Positions 1 through 11,600 of a stretch of 64,000 nt of DNA are shown here, piece after piece. Both the position numbers and the translations under genes were made by a program. The stretch covers positions 32,478,303 to 32,542,302 of the forward strand of contig OX381721.1 of the NCBI GenBank assembly GCA_947462335.1, in the 5' to 3' direction. The notes beneath the pieces were generated by a model, which saw nothing but the letters and a program-made list of their open reading frames with translations, searched no databases and had not been told where the DNA came from. Source of the stretch: Harmothoe impar. Taxonomy: Eukaryota > Annelida > Polychaeta > Phyllodocida > Polynoidae. The number at the start of each line of letters is the position of its first letter. The stretch's first letter is position 1.

Positions 1-716
1 CCCCATGTCAACATGCATGCCCCCATGTTGACATACACACGCCAATGTCGATATACACACCCCCATGTCAACATACACACCCCCATGTCAACATACACAC
101 CCCCATGTCAACATGCAAACCCCCATGTCAACATACACACCCCAATGACGACATGCACCCCCCCATGTCGATATACACCCCCCCCATGTCAACATGCATC
201 CCCCATGTCGACAAACACACCCCCATGTCGACATGCATGCCCCGTGTCAATATGTATACATGCCCTCATGTCAACATACACACCCCCATGTCGATATACA
301 CACCCCCATGTCAACATACACACCCCAATGACGACATGCACCCCCCCCCATGTCGATATACACCCCCCCATGTCAACATGCATCCCCCATGTCGACAAAC
401 ACACACCCATGTCGACATGCATGCCCCCGTGTCAATATGTATACATGCCCTCATGTCAACATACACACCCCCATGTCGATATACACACCCCCATGTCGAT
501 ATACACACCCCATGTCAACATGCATGCCCCCATGTCGACATACACCCCCCTATGTCAACATACACACCCCAATGACGACATGCACATCCCCATGTCGATA
601 AACACCCCCCCATGTCGACATGCATCCCCCATGTCGACAAACACACCCCCATGTCGACATGCATGCCCCCATGTCAATATGTATACATGCCCCCATGTCG
701 CCATACACACCCCCAT
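1..716. repeat. Minisatellite, ~20 bp unit with higher-order structure
   Basis: Tandem copies of a ~20 bp unit close to CCCCATGTCAACATACACAC fill this stretch. Variants (GTCGAC, GTCGAT, AATGACGAC, GTCAATATGTATAC) recur in a fixed order. The AATGACGAC variant is near 142, 328 and 571, and the TATGTATACATG variant near 250, 435 and 679, giving a higher-order period of about 186 bp and then about 243 bp. Long open frames exist in several frames on both strands only because the repeat lacks stop codons; they are not genes. Confidence 0.93.
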
Positions 717-1051
717 GCCAGGGGGCCAAGTGTCAGGGAGGGCCACCTGCTAATCCCAGGGACTGCATGGACCACTGCTTTCTCTCTCTTGCATTACCCA
801 CAGCCATCTAGTGGGGACAGTGTGAACTACAGCTACACCCTACAGCTACGTTATTGTAGCTGAATCAAGGTGTGTTGAGTGTAGTAAATAGGCAAATTGT
901 CACTATAAATGTACATATTCCGATTCATATGATGGAAATTCACAGCTCAGAAGGAGTATAAGGTGTACTGTAAGTGAGCCTGTACTTGTCCTGTTGTCCT
1001 TTGTCCGCCATCTTTGATTCTAGTAACCACAAGCCACACCAGGGGGCAGTT
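717..1051. other. Non-coding spacer
   Basis: Unique-looking sequence between two tandem-repeat blocks. I see no gene, RNA or element ends here. Confidence 0.5.
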
Positions 1052-2360
1052 TTATAAAATATATTGTGCTCAGCAAACAAATATATTGTGCTGTGCCAAA
1101 AAAGAATATTGTGCTCTGCAAAAAAATATATTGTGCTTCGCCCCTCCTCACCTATACACGACCCCTCCACACCTATCCTAGGCCCCTCCTCACCTACCCT
1201 AGGCCCCTCCTCGCCTATCCTTGACCCCTCCTCACCTACCCTAGGCCCCTCCTCACCTATCCTAGGCCCCTCCTCACCTATACACGACCCCTCCTCACCT
1301 ATGCTAAGCCCCTCCTCACCTATCCTAGGCCCCTTATCACCTATCCTAGGCCCCTCCTCACCTACCCTAGGCCCCTCCTCACCTATACACGACCCCTCCA
1401 CACCTATCCTAAGCCCCTTCTCACCTATCCTAGGCCCCTCCTCACCTATACACGACCCCTCCTCACCTATCCTAAGCCCCTCCTCACCTATCCTAGGCCC
1501 CTCCACACCTATCCTAGGCCCCTTCTCACCTATCCTAGGCCCTCCTCACCTATCCACAACCCCTCCACACCTATCTATCCTAGGCCCCTCCTCACCTATC
1601 CTAGGCCCCTCCTCACCTATCCACAAACCTCTTCACCTATCCTGGGACCCTCCTTTACTTATCCACGGGCCTATTGTTCCCCGCAAGAAAATATATTATG
1701 ATCTGCAAGAAAAGTGTTGTGCCATTCAAAAAATATATTGCGCCCCGGTGAAACATATATTGTTCCCTGGAAAAAGAAATATTGTGCTTTACAAAAAATA
1801 TGTATTGCACTCTGCAAAAAAATATTGTGCCCTGCAAAAGTATACTTATTATGATCCGGAAAAAAAGTATTGTGCTTCACAAAAAATAATAATTGTGGTC
1901 TGCAAAAAAAGATATTGTGCCATACAAAAAAAGATATTGTGCCCTGCCAAAATATACAATATGATCTGGGGAAAAACATATTTTGCCTTGGAAAAAATAT
2001 GTTGTGCTTTACAAAATATTTGTATATATTCTTGTCTACAAAAAAAACATATTGTGATCTGGAAAAAACTATTGTGCCCTGGAAAAATATATTGTGATCT
2101 GCAAAAAATATATTGTGATCTGGAAAAAACTATTGTGCCTTGGGAAAAACATATTGTACTTTACAAAATATATACATGTATATTGCGGTCTGAAAAACAA
2201 TGTGTTGTGATCTGGAAAAAAAGTATTGTTCCCTAAAAAATAAGTGTAATTTACAATAAATATATATTATTTTCTGCAAAAAAAAAAATTGTGATCTGAA
2301 AATGAAATTGTGGCCTCAAGAAAAAAAGATTGCGCTTCACAAAAAAGAAATCACTGCGCT
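1052..2360. repeat. Degenerate A-rich array with TATTGTGC core
   Basis: The motif TATTGTG(C/A)(T/C)CTGCAAAAAA recurs roughly every 22-40 bp from about 1053 to 1135 and again from about 1680 to 2360. It is heavily diverged. It flanks the 21 bp minisatellite on both sides, so that array probably expanded inside this older one. The open frames across it (390 codons on the plus strand, for example) have low-complexity products and are not credible genes. Confidence 0.8.
1138..1670. repeat. 21 bp minisatellite (CCTAGGCCCCTCCTCACCTAT)
   Basis: About 25 copies of a 21 bp unit of the form CCTAGGCCCCTCCTCACCT plus AT. The most common variant replaces CCTAGG by ACACGA. Because 21 is a multiple of three, the array is open on both strands, reading as PSSPILG repeats on plus and EEGPRIG repeats on minus. 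Near 1545-1580 the register slips by a few bases. Confidence 0.93.
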
Positions 2361-2494
2361 CTGCACAAAAGATTATGTGCCCCTGCCTCCCATCCTCTAT
2401 GCCCTCTATTCCTGCCCCTATCCTGCTGACCTCAATGTCCTTCAAATTCCTCTTCCTTTAATGTGGATGGCAGAGGAAAGGTGCTAAGAAAAAA

Positions 2495-2557
2495 AACAGA
2501 TATAGTTATATATATATATCAAAAGCTGATCACACAGGGCTTACGTTAAGCATACAT

Positions 2558-2591
<34 letters not shown>

Positions 2592-2612
2592 ATATATATA
2601 TAATATATTATG

Positions 2613-2649
<37 letters not shown>

Positions 2650-2681
2650 CAATAGTATACAAGTACACGTCATATATATAT

Positions 2682-2741
<60 letters not shown>
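2495..2741. repeat. AT dinucleotide microsatellites
   Basis: Several (TA)n tracts lie close together. The longest pure runs are about 2617-2646 and 2671-2740, broken by short unique islands. Confidence 0.95.
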
Positions 2742-2744
<3 letters not shown>

Positions 2745-3442
2745 GAGTATCCAGAAATAGTGGCCAGATAACAAAAGATATTTCAGATGTCACTTCCAGG
2801 GCTCCGTATTTTTCTATCCTTGGTTTGTACATAAATCAAATTATATATATCAGTACTTGTCATGACACATATAGATATGAAGAAATGTATGAGAGAAATA
2901 TAACTATTTTTTACTTCAAAGTCCAATAATTTCAGAAACAAACTGATTTCCTTTACATATTGCATTCGAAATAAAATTTTGGAAATATTGAACCAAAGTA
3001 CACTCTTGCACAACATAAAAAATTAAAATGATATGTTGCAGTATTCATTCCCCCACAAAAGTGTCATATCCAAAGAAGAGACTATTCTGAGAAAAGGATA
3101 AGTTTAAGGGGTTGGTTTGAATACTAACTCCTTCTTTATAAAATAATGACTGAACTTTATTTGAGGTTTATAATGTATACAATGTACTGATTCAATCATG
3201 TACATGATAATAATATTCCCAATATAAAACATATCACTCTAAGTATTGCTCAGTTTGAGCCACTGCTATTGCCTGTCTGTCTGTGGTAAGTGTTATAGCG
3301 TTGAAAGACATTTATTTAAAATGTATTACTGTATTCTTAGCTACCAGTGTATTAGACCTGTAGAACATCTGAAACTGTACTTTGCATGAACCAGGACACT
3401 GGACTTGAGTGTAAAGCCATTTATCTAATACTACTCATGCGG
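2742..3442. other. AT-rich non-coding stretch
   Basis: I see no gene, element ends or RNA in this 0.7 kb. Confidence 0.5.
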
Positions 3443-3923
3443 TGTCAGGGCGGGGGATGAGTGTGCTATCGGTGCTACGTGTTCTAATGACACATAATGC
3501 TTAAGACAGAAACTGAACTGAAGATCCGTGATCCAGGAGTGAGTCGGTCGGTCCCGTCACCTGCTCGTGACGCGGCGGTGACGCGGCTTGGCGGAGGCCA
3601 GGGCGTGGGAGGACAAAGGACTAGGTACCCTATATACCCCCTCTACCCCTGGGCCAGGACACATTCTGAACGCCAACTCTCTCAGAGACTCTGTCACTCT
3701 GTACAGCATTGGAGGCAGCCTTGGGCTATTGGACACTATACCATAGAGACACTATTGCTATCACTAACACCTAGCACCAACTTGTATACAGCACACATCC
3801 TACCACTGAGCACCATCACTTGTGTTATGTATACTTCTGGACATTAAAGGACTAAGTTGCAACCGATCCCCTTCTGTCTTCAATTGTATGGACTAGGGCA
3901 TACTGTTCCCCATGCCTAGTTCA
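3443..3923 (+). mobile_element. Probable solo LTR of a retrotransposon
   Basis: The block starts TGTCAGGGCGGGGG and ends CTAGTTCA. It has a TATA-like CTATATACC near 3629 and an ATTAAA polyadenylation-type hexamer near 3843, in the order expected of U3-R-U5. It is followed directly by TAGTTGGTGGAGAACCGG, which resembles a primer binding site (TGG start). No gag or pol follows and no second LTR is seen, so it is a solo LTR or the end of a decayed element. The family is not identified. Confidence 0.5.
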
Positions 3924-4008
3924 TAGTTGGTGGAGAACCGGGGCCCGATCCCCTTCTGTCTTCAATTGTATGGACTAGGGCATACTGTTCCCCAAGCCTA
4001 GTTCATAT
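3863..4008 (+). repeat. 82 bp tandem duplication at LTR end
   Basis: The stretch starting CCGATCCCCTTCTGTC at 3863 is repeated at 3945 with almost no change over about 62 bp, so the shift is 82 bp. The duplicated unit includes the 3' end of the putative LTR and the primer-site-like sequence. Confidence 0.85.
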
Positions 4009-5799
4009 AAGCACAGGTACCCAGTGTGTGTGCTCCCCTCTATGTGCCTATACCTGCAAGCTGCGCTAACTGTGGTGTGTGCGGACAACTGTAGGATACC
4101 CCTTTAACTTCAGCCATTTAGTCATTCTACACTGGGAGCAAATGGCCTCCTGTACAATTGGTCATGCTGTGTGATGTATGGTCAAAATAATAGTAATACA
4201 CTTGTGTCTATGGCACGGATCAACAAATCGCTGTGTCCAGTGCCTGAGACACAGACAAATTGCATTGTTCACAGAAAAAAATTACCATTGTGCCCAGTGG
4301 ACACAACTGAAACTGAGGACATTTTTCACCATATTTCTATGGGCAAATTCACCAGGCAAAGAATGAATGTTATACAGCATTGGAAAGCTTGTAGTATTAG
4401 GATTCTAAATATGTACGTCAATATATCAAATGATACAAGCTCTTGAAACCCGTCCTATTGTTAAAGAGAAACCTGACTGGACCATGAACATTTTGATACA
4501 TTTATACGTTTTTTTGTTTATTTGTTTAAAATGCTATTCTATTCTAAATGTTATACAAAACTTTGATTTTGGTATTCGGTTCCGCAGAAATCTATCCGGT
4601 CCTGCAAAACTGGCTATAGCTGTAGGACCGACTGTCCTGCATGGTGAAAAGGTTTTCACAAAGACTGATGTTCTCCAATGATGAACGGTTTACAAATGCC
4701 ACCTCATTAAGTGAAGGGGTTGGGCTCATCAAAGGCAGTTCTTGAAGCTGGTCCAGACATTTCTCAGATGAGAACTAGGAGACAAACAACTTTGGTTACC
4801 ATTTCGTCTATGTGCAATATATTGAAACACCTTGCAATATGTTTTTCTTGAACCAACCCATGCATTATTGTTCTGCATGTAAATAGGCTACAGTGGCTAA
4901 GTCCTCCCATACTTTGTCCTTACTGAATTTTTCTTTCTTTCAAAATCAGATTGGCTCAACTGTTGAAAACAGCCCACTTTGTTTGTTGGTGGCCATTTTG
5001 TCTATGTGTAATAAACAACTTGCACTATTTCTCTACTGAACAAGTATACAATGTGTTGTCTTTTAAATTAATGACCATCTCTTGCGGAAGGTTAATGTGG
5101 GTAATATATTATTGCACTTGTGGTAATATCGCGCACCCCCCCCCTAAAAGGCATTTCATTTACCTGTGCTATACATCATATTTTAAATGAATAATCCTAT
5201 ATTGTGTCCTTAAATGGGGAAAATAAGATTATGGTCCAAAAACAACCCTTTTGTGAAAAAAAAGTGGTGGTTTTAGGACGTTTAATTAAATTTGATGCTA
5301 AATTTTTCAACAATATATTAAAAAATAGCTAAAATAATCCATAGACTTTTTTTTTACTTTCTCAAAAAATTGTTTAGATCATTTGCTAACATAATGAAGT
5401 AATTTTGATAGGGGGTCCCGCGCATAATTTTAGGGTTTTAGGCCTTTGAAGTTAAAAAATGGGACAAAAACTGTCTAAATCTCATATTTAAAGGCCAAAA
5501 TAATGGGTAAAAAGCCAAGGATCATGGTAAAAAATGTAGGCCTATGTATATTATACCCTTGGTTGTTTTAAGCACATGGATGAGATCTATATTAATCTTG
5601 ATAATGATCTATTGGTAAGTAGTGCCAATATTCTAATTTATGTTAAAAATAGTAAATATGACTGGCTCCAAATATCAAATATTTTAAGTGCAATAAAATG
5701 CTCAATTTTCCTCGGAATGGTCCAATTTTTGGATATTGTTTAGCGTGCATGTATATGTATCCAGTTATTTAATATTAGCCCATTCTGAACATTTAAAGC
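4009..5799. other. AT-rich non-coding stretch
   Basis: The short open frames here have no recognisable domain and unremarkable composition. No RNA gene or element ends are recognised. Confidence 0.5.
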
Positions 5800-5802
5800 T
5801 AA

Positions 5803-6170
5803 GGCCACACCAAAAAAAAAAGTTGGTCTACGGATTTCCCGCACCATATTTTTGAAAATGCAAATTTTTTTTTTTTTTGAAAAAAAAAGTGTCTACGGAT
5901 GCGCCCGCACCATTTTTTTGAGAAATTTGATTTTTTTTTTTTTTTTTGTTTTTTTTGGGTGGCTTTTTTCTGATCGCTAGCCAAATTTGGGAGTTTGCAA
6001 AAATGTTACCCTCAAAAAAAAAGAAAAAAATTGCCCCCGCTCCACTTGATTCAAGGTTAAAATCCGCAGACAAAAAAAAAATTTGGAAAAAAAAAAAAAA
6101 AAAATTCGCTCGCTCGCACCATTTTTTCAAAATGAAAATCCGTAGACCAACTTTTTTTTTTGGTGTGGCC
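5803..6170. mobile_element. PIF/Harbinger-type MITE
   Basis: The 368 bp element has terminal inverted repeats GGCCACACCAAAAA and TTTTTTGGTGTGGCC. A second inverted pair lies just inside (GTTGGTCTACGGAT and ATCCGTAGACCAAC). It is flanked by direct TAA copies at 5800-5802 and 6171-6173. A 3 bp TWA target duplication with GG-start inverted repeats is the Harbinger signature. The interior is A/T homopolymer tracts with repeated GGATTTCCCGCACC-like blocks and has no coding capacity. Confidence 0.85.
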
Positions 6171-6173
6171 TAA

Positions 6174-7185
6174 TATGCGCAGAGAGCTGCACAGGAGTCC
6201 ATATTCAATGAGTAGCGATCAACCTATGTTTCCAATGTTTGCAGACATTTCACATGCCATTACAGTTACACTTCATGAAGGCAAACATCACTATATTTTT
6301 ATGATCTTCTTGTTCCTAGGGCATGGAGAAAATAGGTCCTATTTATGTTTTTCTTCAGGGTTATATCACGCACATATTGTAATAGGGTTATATCATGCAT
6401 CATACTTTATTCACCTATACATTCCATGAAAATAGGCTATATTGTTCACCCATTAACAACTCTCGCTTATGTAAATCCTGAAATGCTAGGCCTACCGTTT
6501 GAAATTTGGTTCAAGAACTATTTTTGAAATTATGATTTTACTATTGTTTTATCTCCCTAATGAGAATATGTACCTAGAGGAATTAAGGTTTCTGTCCTTT
6601 TCTTGAACAACCTTAGCTCAAACCACCACTCATTCCCTTCTAGATGGAATATTGAGATGATTAGTGAGCAAAGTGGACGGGGCGTTGTATCCTCCCAACA
6701 CTACAAACCAATATGACCGAGGTAGGTTTGATTTTCCCTCTCCTGGGACTTTTCAGGTCATGTGATCCAAATCTGAGCATTTGATTGGCTGCTGGGGGAG
6801 GTGGTCTCACTCTCCCTGCATTTGTTTTGATTTTATTTTCACCAATTTTAGCTTTCAGGTTTTTCTAAAGGGTGGACTTGCTTGCAAGTCCCTATAAATA
6901 TAGTACTAGACTATATTTGTCTAATAATTTCAATAAAGCTTGTGTCCCAATCATTGATTGGTTCATGGTGATATGTTGTCATGCCAATGACTTGTTATTC
7001 ATGCACAGTTTGGTATCTGGTTTGTTTCAGCCATCTATCAAATAATTCACTTTAGACCAATATGGATTCATCCATACTTTTTTGATTTTTTTCATGACTC
7101 TGTTTCCCATTTACATCGAGGGGGTGGGTCAGCAGCACAGGCCTACACTGAGCTGTGGTGGAGATCGTCTGCAGTGGGTTGGTAG
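6174..7185. other. Non-coding stretch
   Basis: I see no gene or element ends. The open frames are short and unconvincing. Confidence 0.5.
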
Positions 7186-8212
7186 TAGGGGAAGGTTGCC
7201 AAAATTGGACCCCCTAAGAACACTTAGCTGTGAAGCGTTTATTTCTAGTAATTTGAATATAAAAATCATCCGCAGGGTAGGCCTAGTCAAAGGCCTTCTA
7301 ATCGTAAAAAGAAAAATTTGAGATTTTAATTATTCTAGCTGCCACAAGCCAATGAAAAAAGAATGCAATCAGTCCAATTTTGGATACCTGGTGCCTAAAT
7401 CGGACCACCGGGTATCCAAAATTGGACCAATGCTTACTTCATTTAGTTTTCTTACATATTCTTAGGGTCTAAATCATTTTCTTTCAGGCATATGTTCAGA
7501 TATGTAGTTCCTCGTTATATCTTTCAAATAACCTACATATTATGGGTAGTAGCTCTGTGAAAATTTAAAAGATTTGGGACATTAAAAAAAAAAGGAAATT
7601 GATGTATTTTTTTTTGTTATTTTCCTCCCTAGATTCATAGATATGTCCTGTTAATTACAGCAACAACTTGTATGTGACTCAAATGGCCTAGGGGAGTGCT
7701 CATCTCTTAACAACAGATGGCAAAATATTCTTGGGAGACATTTTTTCGGGGTCGAATTTTTTACTCCCGCCAGTCAAAAATTGCCAGTTTCCATAATTGG
7801 ACCTGGTCCAATTATGGAAACTTCTTGTGGTCCAATTTAGGTGCCTTGTCATATTTATCATTAACTTTATCTCTCCCAACACCTATCAGTGAATTTAAAT
7901 TTTTAATTTTCTTACCCAATAACAAAACATTATTTCTTACCATCTGAAGGGATTTTGTTCCAAAAACTGTTTCCTAGCAACGGGGAGGGCTTAAGTAAAC
8001 AACTAGAAAAATAAGATCAGGAGGTCCCAAAATCAATTAGTCTAAAAGGAACCATTTTACTGACCCCAACACCAAAAAAAATTACTTGTTGAGAATATAC
8101 ATGGAATTAAAGGGCGGCTAGCACCGATGCTAGCAAAGACGGGTACCTGCCAGCTGAGTTCCTACCAAACACACAGGAACCAGCGGCACCAATTGACCAA
8201 TCAGGGCGCCGC

Positions 8213-8376
8213 AGTTGGAGCATACAAGCTGTGAGTCAGAGTGATGTTAGACTTCTTTATTATCAGTTGAGTTACCAGTAGATCTACATCAATACATGTT
8301 GGGACACTGTCTGCCATGTGCGCTCAAGTCCGCCATCTTGGATTCTGGTGTCGCACCCCCGATGCGCCCCCCAACA
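8213..8376 (-). repeat. 3' LTR of the 5.2 kb gypsy element
   Basis: 164 bp, aligned end to end with the copy at 13268-13431. On the minus strand it begins TGTTGGGGGG, and AATAAA lies at 8256-8261. Confidence 0.93.
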
Positions 8377-8392
8377 TCTCCCTTTTATTAAA
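8377..8392 (-). other. Polypurine tract
   Basis: Minus-strand AATAAAAGGGAGA directly precedes the 3' LTR. This is the expected position and composition of the plus-strand DNA primer. Confidence 0.7.
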
Positions 8393-8649
8393 AGATTTTT
8401 TTTTTTTTTATATATATATTTTTTTTAAAGAATTAAACATCCCTGCAGACATGTATAGTCCCAATCATAAGAAACACAATAGTGACGACCTCCATAGTCA
8501 TATTATCCCATGATAGCAGTACTTTGCTGGAAAGAAACTGGGAACAATGAGGCATAAAATAATGTCACAGGGTTTAACATAGCAGGTAGACCGGGAATGA
8601 AGTCCCAAAGTTGGTTTTATGTGAGGTCGTAGTCATCATATTTTGTCGG

Positions 8650-11600
8650 TCAATGTATGTCTCTCGTCCTTGTACGACGAGCAGGTGAAGGGCTTGGTGC
8701 GAGGGCCAGTTTATTGCTCATTATTGGGCCACTACCAGCACCAGGCCGTGATGCACCAACACTTGGAGTAGACGGTGCGGGACCCATTGGGGACCTCACT
8801 GGAGAGCGAGGTGCTGTCACCCCAGGTTGCGACTCAAGCTGGTCGTCTTGTAGGTCTGGCTGACCTGGGGCCCTCACCAGAGGTGGGCCACCAGGTACCA
8901 GTACCTGTGGCGCTTGTACGCATCCAAGGTCCTTTTGTGGGGGAGCAGCTGGTCGCACATGAACCCGGTTACGGCTAGCTGTCCCACGGTCGGTCTGAAG
9001 GGTGTATGATCTAGGTCCTTTGCAGTCCACTACCTGCCCATAAGCCCATGGCTGACCACGCTTGTTCGGAGGGGGCTTTAAGTAGGCATAGTCCCCGATT
9101 GAGAGTGGGGAATGGTGGACCACATTCCTGTCATACAATGTCTTGCTGGCCACTCTCCGAGCCTCAATCTCCTCCTGAACCACACGAGTGTCCACCACCT
9201 GAGGGTCCAACAGTCTGTCTGAGGTCGGCAGAGGGGTGCGTGTTCGGCGACACAACATGCGCTGCGCAGGTGAGTATGTGTAGCCAGATTGAGGGGTGTT
9301 CCGATGAAGGAGTAGGGCCAGGCTGATGTTTGTGGATTTCTTTAGTAGGCCTTTGGCTACCTTCACAGCCGCCTCTGCTCGGCCATTTCCCTTGGGATAA
9401 TAAGGAGATGACGTTGTGTGGTTGAAGTTATACCTGATCGCCAAATCTGCATAGTCCTTACCTATAAATTGAGGGCCATTGTCTGTGTGTATTCTCGCTG
9501 GGGCGCCAAAAGTGGCTAGATGGGCCTCGGTCTTGGCTACTACTGTGGAGGCCAGAGTGTCCCCCAGCTCATCTACCTCAATCCAGTCGGAGAAGTGGCA
9601 CACGGTTACTAGGTAGTCCTTCCCCTCAAAGGCACACAAGTCCTGGCTGAGTAGCTCCCAAGCCCTGGTTGGTATCGGTAGTGACATCATCGGCTCCTTT
9701 TGTGAGGCCGAGCCATACAATGCACAGGTCCCACAAGCCTCACACATGTCCTTGATTGCCGCTCTCATTCCAGGCCAGAACAATACCTGCTTTGCCATTC
9801 TGTAGTTCGACTCAGCCCCAAGGTGATTTGCATGGATCTTGCCTAACATTTTGGCCCGGAGCTGTTGAGGCACCAACACAGTCTCCCCCTTATATATAGC
9901 CTCATTCAGTACAGACAGTTCATCCCTGTATCCCCAAAATGGCCTAATATCCTTGGACAACAGGGTACGATCGTCGGGCCATCCATCAATGATTGTGTCC
10001 CGAAGAGCACTGAGGGTCTCATCAGCATTGGTGAGTAGGACTATCTCCTTCTCGGTCTCTCCAGTCAGCCTGGGGCTCCGGCAGATAGATTCACATTCCA
10101 GCCTGAACACCTCAAACCCAGTTACAGGCGTGTTGACTGGGGTGTGCAGGGCCGCTCTAGAGAGCGTGTCCGCAATGAGCAGGGTAGTGCCTTTCTTGTA
10201 CTCAAGTGCGAAGCGATAGCGCTGCAGGGTCATTAGCATCCGCTGCAATCTGGCAGGCGCCTTGTGTAGTGGTTTTGACATAATCGGGACAAGTGGTTTA
10301 TGATCTGTGTGAACTGTAATGTCAGCTTTCCCGTATAGCCACTGGTCAAACTTGTGTAGTCCCTGGCATATTGCCAGACATTCTTTCTCCATCTGAGAGT
10401 AGCGTTGTTCTGTCGCACTGAGGTGACATGAGCTGAATGCTACAGGTTGTAACTCACCCTTGGCATTTGGTTGAAGGAGCGCTGCACCCAGTCCTGACTC
10501 ACTAGCATCCACCTGTAAGGTGACAGGCTTGTCCAAGCAGTAGTACAGGAGTGTGGGTGCTGATGTGATGAGGGCCTTGGCGCTCTGGAAGGCTTGCTCT
10601 TGTGTGTCTGACCATATGAAGCTTGCACCATCCTTCGTTAGCATCCGAAGTGGCTGTAGGGTTGAGCTCAAATTCTCGCAGAACTGTGACAAATATGTGG
10701 CCATGCCTATAAACCTGAGCAACCCAGCTTTGTTGGTCGGAGTCGGCATCCCAACAATGGCTGCCACCTTGTCCGGGTCAGGTCGCATACCATTGTCTGT
10801 AATAATGTTGCCCATGAACTTGAGTTCCTTGAGAGCAAACTTGAATTTGTCTGGGTTCAGTCTGATATCTTTGGCCACACAGCGCTCCATTAAAGCCACT
10901 AGTCTCCTGTCATGGTTGACCTTGGCCACATCATAGCTCTCACCCTCGCCATACACTAGAATATCATCCGCTATGCATATCGTGCCCTCAAGCCCTTCAA
11001 GGGCATCCAAGAGCCTCTTCTGAAACTCCTCTGGTGCACTCGATATGCCGAAAGGCAGCCGCAGCCATCTGTATCGGCCATAGGATGTGTGCATAGTGGT
11101 TTGCAGTGAAGATTCCTCATCAAGAGGTATGTGTAAGAATCCTTCACGGACATCAAGGAGGGAAAAACACTTGGCGTCACCCAACTTGTGCAAGTGCTCC
11201 TTCAGTGTGGGGATCTGGAAGAAAGGCCTCATAATCGCCTTATTAACTGTCTGACTTGGGTCGATACACACCCGAAATTTCTTCGGGGTTTCCCTGATGA
11301 GGGCATTTGAGCACCATGGGGTGGGTTCATCCACCTTCTCCATGATCCCTAGGGCCACATACCTGTCCAATGCTTCCTTCTCCTTTTCCCTCTTGGCGAC
11401 TGGTACCCGGTGATTGGGCATCTGAACTGGCATGACGTCTGCCTTCATTTGAAAATGTACAGTGGGGCCAAGGTATCCGAGGCCCTGAAAGCTGCTCTTG
11501 TACTCACGTAAGATGGCATCTTTAGTTAGCTTGCCAGCGGGTGGTAGGCGTCTGGAGAGCGGAATCTTGATAGTCTTTGGAGATGGTGGGCATTGCCCCT

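Noticed and set aside
13..863. Long open frames on both strands of the first 0.8 kb
   Set aside because: They are translations of a 20 bp stop-free minisatellite in all frames, with no real protein features.
940..2236. PSSPILG and EEGPRIG repeat proteins (390 and 188 codons)
   Set aside because: Mirror-image frames of a 21 bp tandem repeat, with the extension being degenerate A-rich repeat. No start context, domain or splice support.
5799..6173. Lys/Phe-rich open frames
   Set aside because: Translations of the homopolymer-rich Harbinger MITE.
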